Shown here one piece after another: positions 45,690 through 57,457 of a stretch of 64,000 nt of DNA. Source of the stretch: Fragilaria crotonensis. Taxonomy: Eukaryota > Bacillariophyta > Fragilariophyceae > Fragilariales > Fragilariaceae. How positions within the stretch are numbered: position 1 is the first letter of the stretch; every line of letters begins with the position of its first letter. Location: the NCBI GenBank assembly GCA_022925895.1, contig JAKSYS010000143.1:1-64000 (forward strand), written 5' to 3'. The notes beneath the pieces were generated by a model that worked only from the letters and a program-made list of their open reading frames with translations, was not told where the DNA came from and did not search any database. A program made the position numbers and the translations under genes.

Positions 45690-46054
45690 TGGATGTATCC
45701 GTAACGCAAGAAGGGCGCACGGACTTAGACTCCCATGCGGATCAATGTGCCGTAGGAAGTAATTGCTTAGTAGTCCACGACTACGATCGCCCAATAAATG
45801 TGTCGGGCTACAACCCATCGGGGCCGATTGCCCAAGATCTAAAAACCGTTTCGGCTGCGCTCGCTTACGACGACCCAGTCACGGGCGAAACGGTTATTCT
45901 AATGGTCCATCAGGCGATCTTCATCCCCGATCTCGCTCACAATCTACTATCAACGATGCAAGTCAGACTGAATGACGTCGTGATAAACGAGACACCTCGT
46001 TTTCTGACTGAACGGGTCACTGACTTAACATTCGATAGTGGTACCGACGGATGA
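45690..46054 (+). pseudogene. Aspartic protease region of the copia element
   Basis: The segment reads LDSHADQCAVGSN at about 45725-45765, and then an IPDLAHNLLS-type phrase at about 45920-45955. The D-S-H-A-D motif supplies the catalytic Asp in diatom copia elements, and 'HNLLS' is the conserved second half. It lies in a different frame from gag and from integrase. Confidence 0.65.
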
Positions 46055-47990
46055 CCCTGATGTCCCTTACGTGATACCCTTATCGATTCATGGCGTGACA
46101 TCAACGTTTCCCACGCGCAAGCCCACACTCGCGGAGTACGAATCCTTACCTCACTTGACTCTCACCAGCGAGGATCCGCCATATGATCCTTACGACCAAT
46201 CGTTTGCCGCTGAAGAGTTGGCGCTCACGAAGTACCTATCGGAAACAGGGGACCGAATCGGAGCATCGCCGCCGAGGACGAGGCGACTATGTTCAGTTTC
46301 CGAAATGACTTCGTTCGCGAGTCATGTCCAACGTGAACTGGATGTGCCGAGTTTGTCGTTACAGATGACATCGCCCACTCTTGCGATTGACTCGTTCCAT
46401 CGCTCGATTTCAGCGCTCCGGTCATCCCCTCCCGGTAAGCAGTTTGACCCTCAGCTCCTGGCAAGGAATTGGGGAATCGACTTACAAACTGCGAAACGCA
46501 CATTTAACGTGACAACACAGCGTGGTATTCGCACCGTACTGCACCCGACGCTGTCGCGTCGCTTTCGTACAAACGATCGGCAGCTACGGTACAGGCGTTT
46601 ACCCATTGACTGCTTCACCGACACGCTGATATCGAATACAGCCTCGCGACGCAACAACAAGTACGCCCAAATCTTTGCAACACCCGAGGGATGGTGTAGG
46701 GCGTACCCTATGAATAAGAAGTCGCTCGCCCATGAGGGCCTTTCCTTGTTGTTCCAACGCGAAGGCGTGCCGAACACGATTATCATGGACGGTGCAAGGG
46801 AACAGACGATGGGGCTGTTTCGAAAGAAGTGTCGGGAGGTTGGAACTCGAGTGAAGCAGACGGAGCCACATACGCCGTGGTCAAATGCAGCGGAGGCGGC
46901 CATCCGCGAACTCAAGAAAGGTGTCGGCAGGCAGATGGTTAAATCTGGCGCACCAAAACGCTTGTGGGACGATTGCCTTGAGCGTGAGGCATATATACGA
47001 TCTCACACGGCCCACGATATTTATCGGTTGAACGGCCAAGTACCCGAGACAGTCGTCAGCGGTGAAACCGCTGACATATCACCTTTTGCACTTTTCAAGT
47101 GGTACGAGTGGGTACTGTTTAGGGACACGTCGGTGACATATCCTGATGACTCCATGGTACTTGGGCGTGACTTGGGACCGGCGATTGATATTGGACCGGC
47201 GATGACCAGAAAGGTTCTCAAGATGAATGGTCAAGTCGTCTACCGGTCGACAGTCCGATCGCTAACTCTGGACGAGATGGCAGATGAAACAATGAAGCGA
47301 AAGCGGGAGGAATTCACGTCGAGGATAAATTCTGCTCTAGGGGACGGATTCAAGTATGAAGACTTTGCGTCCGACCCAGAATTAGAAGACCTTGATACCC
47401 CGACTTTCCCAAGCTACGGCGACGACGATGATGGTGAGATGCCACAACAGCCTGATGCCGATGAAGAGCCGGACGCAGACACACGACCAGTATGTTGGGG
47501 CGGAGGTGACGTTGCCCATCGGTGACAAGATGCTGAGTGCTAAGGTTCGAAGCAGGAAACGTGGAGCTGATGGTAGCCTTCTGGGAAAGGCTAATCAGAA
47601 CCCGATACTTGACACTCGAACATACAACGTTGAGTTTTCTGACGGACAGACAGCAGAATTGGCTGCCAACGTGATCGCGCAGAGCATGTACTCGATGTGC
47701 GATACGGAAGGTAACCAATACCTCTTGTTAGAGGGGATTGTTGACCATCGGAAAGATGGTTCTGCAATCGAACGCGCGGATATGTATGTCCAGCGTGGCT
47801 CAAATCGACACTTCCGGAAAACCACGAAGGGGTGGCAGCTTTGCGTGGAATGGAAAGACGGCAGTACGTCGTGGGAGCGTCTCGCCGACCTGAAGGAATC
47901 AAACCCTGTACAAGTCGCAGATTATGCGGTTGCCCACGGGATAGAGAACGAGCCCGCTTTTGCTTGGTGGGTGCCTTTACTTTGGGGCGA
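46038..47990 (+). pseudogene. Integrase and chromodomain-like region of the copia element
   Basis: The frame 46038-47525 has the catalytic triad: first Asp in RLPIDCFTDTL, second in TIIMDGAREQ, and Glu in SNAAEAAIRELKKG. The N-terminal HHCC zinc finger is weak or absent. It ends in an acidic segment, and the coding then moves to another frame (about 47480) through VTLPIGDKMLSAKV, EFSDGQTAELAAN and a stretch 'WQLCVEWKDGSTSWERL' near 47830-47880. That stretch has the aromatic/acidic pattern of a chromodomain and could guide insertion. Confidence 0.75.
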
Positions 47991-49766
47991 CGAAACCGCA
48001 TCATCGCGGCTATCAATAGCCGATACCACAAGCGTACCCACAAGTTCGGTCTGGAAGTGCCGAAGACCTATGAAGATTGCATCCGTATTGACCGTGAAAA
48101 CGGCAATACTCTATGGCAAGACGCCATTCGCAAGGAGATGGCAAAAGTACAAGTGGCTTTCCAGGTAATTAATGATGGCACGGAGCCACCACCAACGTAC
48201 CAGGAAATCCGTTGTCATCTCGTGTATGACATAAAAATGGAAGACTTTCAAAGAAAGGCACGGCTAGTGGCAGGTGGTCACATGACCGAATCGCCACCGG
48301 CGTATGTAACGTATGCGAGCGTTGTCTCAAGGGAGTCGGTGCGCATCGCGTTAACGTTGGCTGCCCTCAATGACCTGGAAGTCAAAACGGCAGACATCGA
48401 AAACGCTTACCTGACTGCGCCCGTAGGAGAGAAGATATGGTGTCGACTCGGCCCGGAGTTCGGAAATGACGCTGGGAAGAAAGCAGTGATCGTGCGAGCG
48501 CTGTACGGGTTAAAGTCGGCCGGAGCATCATTCCGCAATCACCTCGCCGATTGTATGCGGCATCTGGGTTGGGACTCCTGTAAAGCCGATCCGGATGTGT
48601 GGATGAAGCCCGAAGTCCGAGTTGAGGATGGCTACAAATACTATGCGTATTGCCTACTGTATGTGGACGATATACTTGTTGTCCATCACGATGGAGTACG
48701 TGCGTTAAAAGAAATCGACCATTTCTTCAAAACAAAGCCAGGCTCGATTCGTGATCCTGAGTTTTACTTGGGTGCGAAGCTTCGCTCGTTCACGTTGCCC
48801 AATGGCGTACAATCTTGGGCCATGAGCTCCAGTAAGTATATCCAAGCGGCTGTGCACAATGTGAAGGAATATCACAACGTCAATTTCCCGTCGAGGCATT
48901 GGACAAAGAGGGCAAAAGGGCCTTTTCCCCTCAACTACGCTCCCGAGACGGACGTGAGTCCTATACTCGACGCGACCCAAGGATCGTTCTACCAGACACA
49001 GATCGGAGTCCTCAGGTGGTGCGTCGAATTGGGTCGGATCGACATTATCACCGAAGTCTCGGAGTTAGCCTCGTACCTAGCTCAGCCACGAGAGGGACAC
49101 TTGAATGCAGTGTTTCACATTTTTGGTTATCTCGAAAAGAAACACAACGCCCGGATTGTGTTTGATCCTTCTTATCCTGTCATCGACATGTCAGTGTTCA
49201 AAGAGTGCGATTGGAAACAATATTATGGGGATGTGAATGAGGCAATCCCGCCAAATGCACCTGAGGCACGAGGCAAGGAGGTTGATCTGCGACTGTTTGT
49301 TGACTCAGACCATGCGGGCGACCAGCGCACAAGACGATCGCGAACAGGGTTCGTCATGTATCTAAACATGGCCCCCATCACATGGTTCTCGAAGAAGCAA
49401 TCAACGATTGAGACCAGTGTATTCGGTGCCGAATTCGTAGCGATGAAACAAGGGATGGAAACACTCCGTGGTCTTCGCTACAAGCTGCGAATGATGGGAG
49501 TACCATTATCTGGACCTTCATATATTTACGGGGACAATATGTCCGTCATTCATAATACACAGCGACCAGAATCGACTTTGAAGAAGAAGTCAAACTCCGT
49601 ATGTTACCATGCGGTGCGCGAGGCAGTGGCGATGGGCGAATGCTTAACGGGGCACGTGTCGACACACGATAACCCAGCCGATATCTGCACCAAGATCATC
49701 CCCGGTGGTCAGAAACGAGATCACTTAGTTGGGCTGATTTTGTATGACATAACCGATCACAGTTGA
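47985..49766 (+). pseudogene. Reverse transcriptase and RNase H region of the copia element
   Basis: One uninterrupted frame runs to the stop at 49764-49766. It has EDFQRKARLVAGGH, TADIENAYLTAPV (first catalytic Asp), ALYGLKSAGASFRNHL and the polymerase centre LLYVDDILVV at about 48657-48686. An RNase H follows: LFVDSDHAGD, then GAEFVAMK, then YGDNMSVI and a late His/Asp pair (THDNPADICTK). These are the standard copia motifs and look intact. Only the join to the upstream frames is broken. Confidence 0.9.
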
Positions 49767-49897
49767 TAACCCCCTCACCGAGGTTCGCAGGTTTTTTTTG
49801 GGTTTCCTTGTTTGCCATCATCGGCAACTAAATATCACTATGATCGTATACAACGCGAGTTACGACGACCTAATGTGCTCGTCCGACTTAGTCCCAT

Positions 49898-49911
49898 TAG
49901 TTCGAGGGGAC
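49898..49911 (+). promoter_or_regulatory. Candidate polypurine tract
   Basis: GAGGGGA lies at 49904-49910, one base before the 3' LTR, where plus-strand priming is expected. It is short but in the right place. Confidence 0.45.
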
Positions 49912-50071
49912 TGATTAATTATGGCCATGCAACATGCTACAGTATACAGTGCGATAACGACGGTAGTACTGGGTGCATCCAGCACACCAGCACTGAACGC
50001 ACTTCTTCGTTTGTATAACGTTTAAGTCCTTCTATGTCTCTCGCCCATGTTACTTCGACTACTTATAATCA
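49912..50071 (+). repeat. 3' LTR, 160 bp
   Basis: It is identical base for base to the 5' LTR at 43461-43620. Confidence 0.95.
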
Positions 50072-50502
50072 TACGTGTATTTGCTGTCGCTCTGTTGTTC
50101 GTTCGCACCCCAAAATTAAAAATTACTGTCAGACGAGGAAGTGACTAGTAACGTACACTTCGTACTTAATTCTGCGACATGTACATTTAATACTACGCCT
50201 ACTCGGTGGCAAAAATATGAGCACAAAATCAAGATACCGGCACAATTTCGACTCCAATGCGACCAATATGTTTCACGTATATTAGTGCACTGTACACGGT
50301 TTATCACATACACTAGTAGTATGAAATATGAATGCCTTTCAAACTTCAAACTGCGAGAGGTGTCCGGTGTCCCGTCTTGTTAGCGGAGTCTCGTATCTCG
50401 CCACTCGCAACCTTCGTGCATCAACCGCAACAGCAACTCTCAACAACCCTCGCAATACGCGCGTGGCTGAAGATCTCTATCTCGGTAATATAACAAGAAA
50501 CA

Positions 50503-51093
50503 ATGGCCGCCCCGAAACAAGAAGCTTCAGAAGAGCGGCCTACTCATGTCTCGGACCCTGCAATGGAGTTCATGTTGACTGAGGTTTTGCGTTGGGTGGA
50601 ACAGTCTTGCCAGAAACCCGACGCAGAAGAGGACGCCGCTGTTTTCGCGGCGGAAGTGGCGGCCTCTAAACTGGAACGAATGGGTTACAGCGTCGGATTT
50701 CGCCTCTGTGAACGCCTGGCTCAAAACAAGACCTTTGGTGCTGCCGCGGCCACCGGCAAGGATCCGGCGCAAGCGCTTGCTGCATCTCAATTGGAAGCGG
50801 TAAAGTTTCTCTGCAAGGAATTCTGGACGGAAGTCTTCCGAAAACAAATTGACAAGCTGCAGACAAATCATAGAGGAGTGTTCGTATTGAAAGACATGGA
50901 CCTGAGGTGGCTGTCACGATTGCCACCCAACCAGGAAGATGCGCGTGTAGCTGCGATTCAAATGCTGGCGTTTCCTTGCGGACTGGTGAGAGGGGCACTG
51001 GCCAATTTAGGGATTCCTGCCGTCGTATCGTGCGATTTCCTTGCCGACGGTATCAATATGTCGGCTTGCTCGTTCAACATCAAAATCAAATAA
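50503..51093 (+). CDS. TRAPPC6: TRAPP complex subunit 6 (Trs33/TRAPPC6)
   Basis: This single-exon gene encodes 196 residues from the ATG at 50503. The fold markers of the Bet3/Trs33 family are present. There is an N-terminal helix (MEFMLTEVLRWVEQ) and a middle 'LERMGYSVGFRLCERL' plus 'FLCKEFWTEVFRKQID'. The C-terminal mixed part is 'RGVFVLKDMDLRWLSRL', 'LAFPCGLVRGALANLGI' and 'CSFNIKI'. TRAPPC6 is a core subunit of the Golgi-associated TRAPP tethering complex and Rab exchange factor. The start lies 430 bp after the retrotransposon, so the copia 3' LTR now lies next to this gene's promoter. It is convergent with the LYRM7-like gene. Confidence 0.92.
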   Translation: MAAPKQEASEERPTHVSDPAMEFMLTEVLRWVEQSCQKPDAEEDAAVFAAEVAASKLERMGYSVGFRLCERLAQNKTFGAAAATGKDPAQALAASQLEAVKFLCKEFWTEVFRKQIDKLQTNHRGVFVLKDMDLRWLSRLPPNQEDARVAAIQMLAFPCGLVRGALANLGIPAVVSCDFLADGINMSACSFNIKIK

Positions 51094-51488
51094 AACAAAC
51101 GTTTTCATGCCAAATTCTACACAGTAATTCCCGCTGAAGGTGATCTTAAAATTGCAACGACTCGCATGTGACAAAGGCATTAGTAGTAAAGTCTTCGGGT
51201 GTCCATGTTGGCGTGGATACGCGCCAGGTCACTGGTATCCGACATAACGAAAAGCTGTAATTAAGGCATGCAGGACACTTAAAGTTCGAGCCAATAGCAT
51301 TAACTAGGTTTTTGTGTTTTCGTTATCTCCACGTTCGGTTTGACACCACTCATCTTGTCTACGGTTGACGAAGTAATTGGTTCTACAGTTGTGACTGGTC
51401 CTCCTGAGTCTGCATGTTCCGCTTTGACCTTAACCTCTGCGAGTTACAAATGGGAGAGTAAGTTAACTCAATTTCGGTCAAGCGCATT
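51094..51488. other. Spacer between convergent genes
   Basis: It holds the 3' ends of the TRAPPC6 and LYRM7-like transcripts. Nothing further is seen. Confidence 0.4.
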
Positions 51489-51767
51489 TCAGAATGTTCG
51501 TTCCACTTCGCGGGTCGTACCATAATTTCCATGTTCGTTAAGCTTTCCTTGAACAATGCCGTGTAGCATCATATCCTCGGCTTCGTCGATCATGACGAGC
51601 AGCCCTTCCAAGTGATGCGGATCCGATACCACTCTATTCTTTTCAAACTCCGCTCGTATTGCAATTTTAGATTCTGCGAGTGCCCGAATATCACCTTGAA
51701 ACAGCTTGTTGCGAGCCCGAAAGAGGCGTCTGTAGCCAGATATTGCGCGGCCTGCGGTTGATGACAT
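51489..51767 (-). CDS. LYR-family protein, complex III assembly factor LYRM7/MZM1-like
   Basis: This gene encodes 92 residues from the ATG at 51767, the normal size for small LYR proteins. It has a degenerate LYR motif (G-Y-R in SGYRRLFRARNKLFQGD), then RALAESKIAIRAEFEKNR, and ends in a helix with 'MMLHGIVQGKLNEHG'. The LFRAR...F..D.RAL...K...EF..N pattern and the 'IVQGKLN' end match LYRM7/MZM1. That protein holds the Rieske iron-sulfur protein in the mitochondrial matrix before it is inserted into complex III. The first LYR residue is changed to Gly, but the Phe and basic residues remain. The frame is open upstream without an ATG. Confidence 0.82.
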   Translation of the reverse strand: MSSTAGRAISGYRRLFRARNKLFQGDIRALAESKIAIRAEFEKNRVVSDPHHLEGLLVMIDEAEDMMLHGIVQGKLNEHGNYGTTREVERTF

Positions 51768-52296
51768 GACAATGCGCTGGGGTTCGAGAGAAATTGGGTG
51801 TGTTCGAGGAGTGGTCGGATCGAGCTGATCGTTGATGATCGCTCCCTCACTACGCCCCACACCCACACCACAAACAAGATCAATCGATGTTTTCGATTAT
51901 TCATAGTTCATACTCCGTAGTTCATAGTGATTCTCGTACCTCGTACTGGTACTGTACCTGGCCACACTGAGTACCAGGTACCAGGCACTCATGGTTTTTT
52001 TCAAGTATAGCGTCGGATACTGGATACCAGTACTTCGGAACACCGTACAGTAAATTACTGTGAAGTCTGAATAAAAATGTAGTGTATGGTAATACTACAT
52101 CACTACGGTATTTGTACCGCGGCGATATGGAATAATAATGAACTTAAAACGTATTGATTAACCAACCTACCGGTAGTTTCATGTATAAATGCATCGTTCT
52201 CCTTCGCGATCATGGTTCCCCAAACAGTGGCATCGACCTTCAACCCTTTCCCATCCATCGGTTTCTTGAACCTTGATAAAGTGCGACACAGCGCAT
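51768..52296. other. Intergenic, GTAC-rich
   Basis: GTAC palindromes crowd 51930-52050 (GTACCTCGTACTGGTACTGTACC-like). No gene is seen. It should hold the promoter of the LYRM7-like gene and the 3' end of the next one. Confidence 0.45.
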
Positions 52297-53522
52297 TTAC
52301 TTGAGCCGTAGAAACTCAACCTTCGCCGGCGTTGGTACCTTACTGGCGATGATTTCTTCCACCTTCTGCATGAAAGCTTGAGCGCGCTCATCCTCATCGT
52401 CCGCATGGGGATGAATGACAATTTCGGCGCAGGGAGTGGGTTTGCATTTCGGAGCAGCCCACAGAGAACGACGAAGAGACTTCGCCTTCTTGGTGCTTTT
52501 ATTTCGAGACTCCAGGAAGTGCATCGGGCGTGAATTCGGTTTTACGTACGTAGCCGCATCCCTGATGGCGTCGGGCTCCATTTTGTTTGTGATGCCTATT
52601 CCAGATTCGGAAAACTCATGCGGGATGTCCTCGTCAACAATGTCGCTTTCCAGAACTTGGTCGTATGGCTGGGCGTCCTTCTCTCGCCGGCAAGCCTTCC
52701 ATCCGAAGTGGTGGCTCGCGAGATCCGATGCTCTAGTTCAATGTCCCGTTCACTAAATTGATCCTGAACGACGCTGTCCGTTTCAGACCAAAATTCATCG
52801 GTGTTGTGTGACCGTTTGGCCTCTCCGTCGACGACAGTTGTGACCAGCTTTCGTCGACGTGGACGATTTCTAAAAATGATACAAGCAAGCACAAAGATGG
52901 CAGCAGCCAGCACGCCAACAAAAGTGACCATGCTTACTCCCAGAGGGTTCAAGCTCGAGCTATCGTCTACGTAAGATCCATTCTCGGAAGCAGCGATAAC
53001 AGTAGGGGTTGGTTGGGAGGGTGCATCACTTCCAACATACGCAACCTTTGTAACAGCGAAGTTGGTGGAGTCGTCCAAAGAAGCGTTGATACTTTCCAAA
53101 AAGGAGGTGGTGTTCATACTTGTCTTGATCGCCAGAAGGGCGCTTCCGATAACTTCATTCGGCGATGAATTTTGATCGATAGGAGCGTAAATGATAGTTA
53201 CGGCACCCTCATATGTAGAGCATGATCGACTCTTCCGATTGGTAATCACACAAGAACCGAGTTCTCGAAAGTCAGACACTTTCCCCGAAACTGATGATAA
53301 CTCAAGATTTTTTGCTGCCAGACGGCGGCGACCGCAGTAATTTTGCGTTACCACCTCCACTATGTGCTTAGTCAAAGCCTTGATGACTATGGATTGGATT
53401 TCATCGGGGGTAGCGATAAGGTTCGTCTCCGCTGTGAATTGAAAGGTAACGACTGCACTTTCCCTGCGTGTTGATGTCAGCCCTTGGTCATCACAGGTAT
53501 GATAGAACAATGAAGAGGACAT
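52297..53522 (-). CDS. Single-pass membrane protein with extracellular domain (one frame change)
   Basis: The frame from the ATG at 53522 encodes an ectodomain (residues 1-195) with NYCGRRRLAAKN and repeated N-S/N-T sites. A membrane helix (SMVTFVGVLAAAIFVLACIIF, about 200-220) follows, then a basic stop-transfer RNRPRRRK and a cytosolic tail. Near 52680-52700 the good frame changes by one base. The second frame reads 'DQVLESDIVDEDIPHEFSESG' and on to 'MQKVEEIIASKVPTPAKVEFLRLK' ending at 52297, while the first stops at 52596. The N-terminus has no signal peptide, so a 5' exon is probably missing. The layout and the 'EGDRRRL/YCGRRRL' phrase recall the plus-strand gene at 55.3-57.5 kb. The family is unknown. 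Confidence 0.65.
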
Positions 53523-55302
53523 GATTATTAACAGTTAACAGTGATGTACGTCAACGATGCGGCGCTCATTTGAGATCGAAGATTTGAACACTCCCCCTCA
53601 AAATGTGGACAAATTTTTTTGACCCTCGGTTTGCTTTCGAACAAAATCGCATATCGCCTATAGTAACGTTCCATGTCATAGAGCAATTTCTGGCGGGTAA
53701 TCCTAAAATGCTGTGCTGGATTTTTTCCCTGCAGCTCGATACGAGCTGTAGTGCCTATACCCGTCATGTTTAAATTTTTTGTTGTCCAAGCACATGTATA
53801 TGTGATGTGCCTCTCCAATTCAAACTACTAGTCTATAATTTCATCTTTCGTATCAAGCATGAAAAGTATCAATGATCCCATGAGGGACGATCATCATGTT
53901 GGTACTTATACTCCCTATTACTCCGTACACTTGTACCGTTGCTCTTACGCATAATGAACCTAATCCAACAGCGTTTTTGTTTTCAGTACAGTACAGTACC
54001 GGTTATGAGCACTTGGTACAATCACACATCCGGAGGGTGCGACTATGATATACGAGTACAAGTACCTGGTACTATGCATGTAGAGTATCCTCAGTAGCAG
54101 TATATGTACAGTACCGGTACAGACTCGCGTTATGTACTGTTCGATGTTGTGACCAGAATTTGTATACTACTCCGTCCTCCGTAGTCGGGAATACCAGCTA
54201 ATGTAGTAGTACAGTAGTGGAGAACTATGATACCTGTAGTCCTTGTACTCGAGTACGTGGTACGTGGTACGCATTCATAAGCGCAGTACGTTGTACAGTA
54301 CTACTAGTAGACAATTGAGAAAGTACAACGCGGTATGCATACAACTGGTATGTAGTACTTGCATGTGTGTAGAAGTACAATGTGTGTGGCATATGTGCTC
54401 CACAATCGATTTTGAAACATTTGAACGCGCACATGCGCATGACGCATGACATACATATGTGTATCATAGCATGAAGCCGAAACCAATGATGATAGTATGA
54501 TAGTGTATGATACAGTTTATGTGCGTAGCTAAATATGTATCAGCATCACAACTAGACATACGGGTACATATACTTAATTCATGCATTGTCTCCTCTCAGC
54601 ATCCCGATCGACGATCGACTTATCCTGACACTTTCGGAACGATATACATTATATACTCAAGGAGGCGGTATGTATACGTAGGTGATAGAATATGGAAAAA
54701 TTTGGATCGGACGTTGCCGCCTATAAACGGGCCAGCAACTTAAAAATCTTCGTCCAATTGTAGACTCTGAGAAAGAATTCTGCACGTGGTACTCAAGTTT
54801 TAGGAAGATATGTAAGCGTCGCAATCCTAAGTAAAACATGCGATTCACACTTTCGATCCTCGTTGTAATAAATATTTGACGTGACTGCGATGGCCGGCTC
54901 GCGTACGTCTTACCGAGCTGACCAAGTGCGCACTATCGAGGTGCAACGGAGTGGGAGTGCAAATAAAACTTACTCCTACTCGAGTACTGAGTACCTGGTA
55001 TACATTCACTGCTACTTATGTCTTTATAATGGTACAGTACGCCAGTATGATGACCTTACTTGTGGATTCTGGACCAACATCGGCGTAACCTTGTATCATA
55101 TCATACCATATACTGTAGTACTCGTACTCCGAGTATTATATACTCGAGTACTTGTTGTACCATCTTTCTCACAAGGCGGGAAACTCAAAATTCTTGAGGA
55201 TTGAACTATCTTCGCCTGCAGAGTGAGTGTGGGCGAAACTCGTGTCAATCTCCTCACTCGGACGGGTTCACGTATTTACAACCAATCGAAGCAACCAACA
55301 CA
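53523..55302. other. 1.8 kb intergenic, GTAC-rich
   Basis: The region between two divergent membrane-protein genes carries some of the densest GTAC/TACTAGTA/CCGGTAC words of the window (53980-54130, 54240-54320 and 54960-55150). Small frames (54225-54486) come from these repeats. No gene is supported. Confidence 0.5.
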
Positions 55303-57457
55303 ATGGTGAAGATCAGTTTCGCATTAACGGTGCTACTCTGCACAAGTAGCTCCTGCCTCGCGAAGCTCCACGTCACCAGGGATGTTGCGGAGGGCGGCGT
55401 TACGCCGCCGACAGCCAATGGTAGAGGTGCACCTCACAAGGTCGAACTGCGAGCTTGGGCAGACCGAAAATGGATGGCCGCCGAAGGGTACGGAAGTGAG
55501 TATCAGTCGATTTACGCTCGTTTGTGCTCTACTCCCGACATTCTTCCGCCTTTCCGAAGCCATCTCGATGTCGTACTTTTTCACCTGATCCGAGTGTTCT
55601 AAACTTGTGGCCATGGTGTGTGGAATTCCATCTTGAGTCGATTCTTACAGCATGCTAAGCGACATGATGATGCTAATGTTATCAAAAGAAAAGCTCGGCG
55701 GAAATGATTCATGTACATCAAACATTCTAACATCTTTCCCTCACGAATTTAACAGGCAGGACAGTCAACCAATCCAATCTGTTGTTGACGATGATGAGCT
55801 GGGAGGCACTGGAGCAGACGAGATTCAAGGCTCCGATGATGATGAATCGACGGGCAAGATGGGAGGGAAAAAGCGTGCTAAAGGCAAGGAGGACCATGCC
55901 GTGAGTCGTGAACCGAAAAAAGTTGGCAAGGGGAAAAAAGGAGGAACCACTGATGAAGACGAGGACGAGGACGAGGACGAAGGCGAGGACGAGGAAGAGG
56001 ATCCTAGTGAAATTGTCGAGGAGGAAAGAACTTCAAGCCCTGAGGCTACCACAGAAGATGCTCATGGTGCTGAGAATTCTCCAGCACCTACCCCATCTCC
56101 CATTCTTGATGACCAGCCTTATCGTGATAGCTCGTCACCAGCAAGTGGATACAACTCACCTACTCCAAGTGCAACCGACAATGAAATTGTTTCCTGCGAA
56201 CAACAAGTCCCGGAAATCGATACAAAAGTTGATGTGTCTTACGTTTACAACATTGTCATCTCTGATTCTGTTGATATTGATTCCATCGTCAAATTTGTGG
56301 AAATCCAGACATTAGATGCTGTGGCCAGTGAACTTGTTGTCTGCGAAGGTGATCGACGGCGATTGAGCACTTTAGTTGCGGTTTCCCCACTTCCGAAAGA
56401 TGTTCCGTCTGGATCTTGCGGCACTGGATGTACCAGTGTTACTGGAGGCTTAACCCTTTACGTCAAGAATGATGGAAACACCGATGCAGTCTATCTTCGG
56501 TGCCAAGTTGTTACCGTGGTCCGGCAGACAATGCTGCAGATTGAATCGAGCTCCTACAATGGAGTCAGTGAGATTGAATTTGTGGATACCGATGACATCG
56601 ACTGCCAAGACACCGCAACGGATCAAAGCGGAGGTGGCTCGCTTCAGGGAATTCATGGCATCGAATCTCAAACGTCGTCGCTGGGCGAACATGAAGTATC
56701 GAACGGCGGACTTGTGGGAATCGCTCTTGGCTCCACGTTAATCGCAGTCTTAGCCTTCGTGGTCGTCCGGCGATACCGTCACAGGGATGACGGCATGGCT
56801 TACGTTAGCACTGTTGACGACAAAGACGACGACCTTTGTTCTGTTGTGACACCTGACACGGCCTGCGACAGCCGACAATCGCCTCACAAGACTAGTCCTG
56901 AGAGGGAAGGCACATTTGCATCGCTACCATCCACTCCTGAGCGAGAAGTGATCACGGATGCAGATGGGTCCCCAATTGCGCAGTTCGACCCAGCTCTGCT
57001 GGATGCGTCGAACAGAAATTCCACAAGTGTCGTGGCAACGAGCGAAAGCATTGGATTCTCCAAGCTATTTGGCGTCGGTGCTCCATTCTTTGCTCGACTC
57101 AGGAATCCGCCATCAAGTGAGAGTGAAGACTTCACTCATGATGGCGTCGATGATGAGTTTGCCGCTGTTCTTGGAGATGAGTCGACAGTTGGGAAAGCTG
57201 TTAAAGAGAAGAGATCTGCAAAGCGCGTATCGCCCATGCTGGCTATATGGCAAAACTCCTCTTCAAATGAATTGGATGGAAGTGGCGGCGGCGGTAGCAA
57301 GTTTCTGACTGCCATACCTGAAGGGGAGGATGAAGGCGATGATCACAGTGTTGCTACCGCAGAGATTTCCAACGTTTCGCCTGCAAATAAATCACCTGTC
57401 CGCCCAGAAGCTGAGAACGCAGATTGCGACGTTACCTCGCAAGGAGTTTATGTGTGA
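55303..57457 (+). CDS. Type I membrane protein with signal peptide and acidic linker
   Basis: Exon 1 starts at the ATG at 55303 with a clear signal peptide (MVKISFALTVLLCTSSSCLA) and ends at GTGAGT 55496 (phase 1). The acceptor of the next exon is uncertain: AG 55637 and AG 55688 both keep the frame. The main exon runs to 57457. The mature part has a very acidic linker with a (DE)n tract (about 55952-56010) and a Ser/Pro stretch. A folded ectodomain (VDVSYVYNIVISDSVDID...CEGDRRRLS...GSCGTGC) is followed by a membrane helix (GGLVGIALGSTLIAVLAFVVV) and an acidic cytosolic tail. The family is unknown. It is similar in plan to the gene at 52.3-53.5 kb, so the two may be distant paralogues arranged divergently. 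A surface or cell-wall role is possible. Confidence 0.7.

Larger units (their letters stand above)
43461..50071 (+). mobile_element. Full-length Ty1/copia LTR retrotransposon (diatom CoDi type)
   Basis: This 6.6 kb element has two identical 160 bp LTRs (TGATTAATTA...ACTTATAATCA) flanked by TACG on both sides (43457-43460 and 50072-50075), a 4 bp target duplication. The interior holds gag, protease, integrase, reverse transcriptase and RNase H in the order integrase before reverse transcriptase, which defines copia. The polyprotein needs about seven frame changes. A chromodomain-like segment lies between integrase and reverse transcriptase. The identical LTRs point to recent insertion. Confidence 0.93.
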
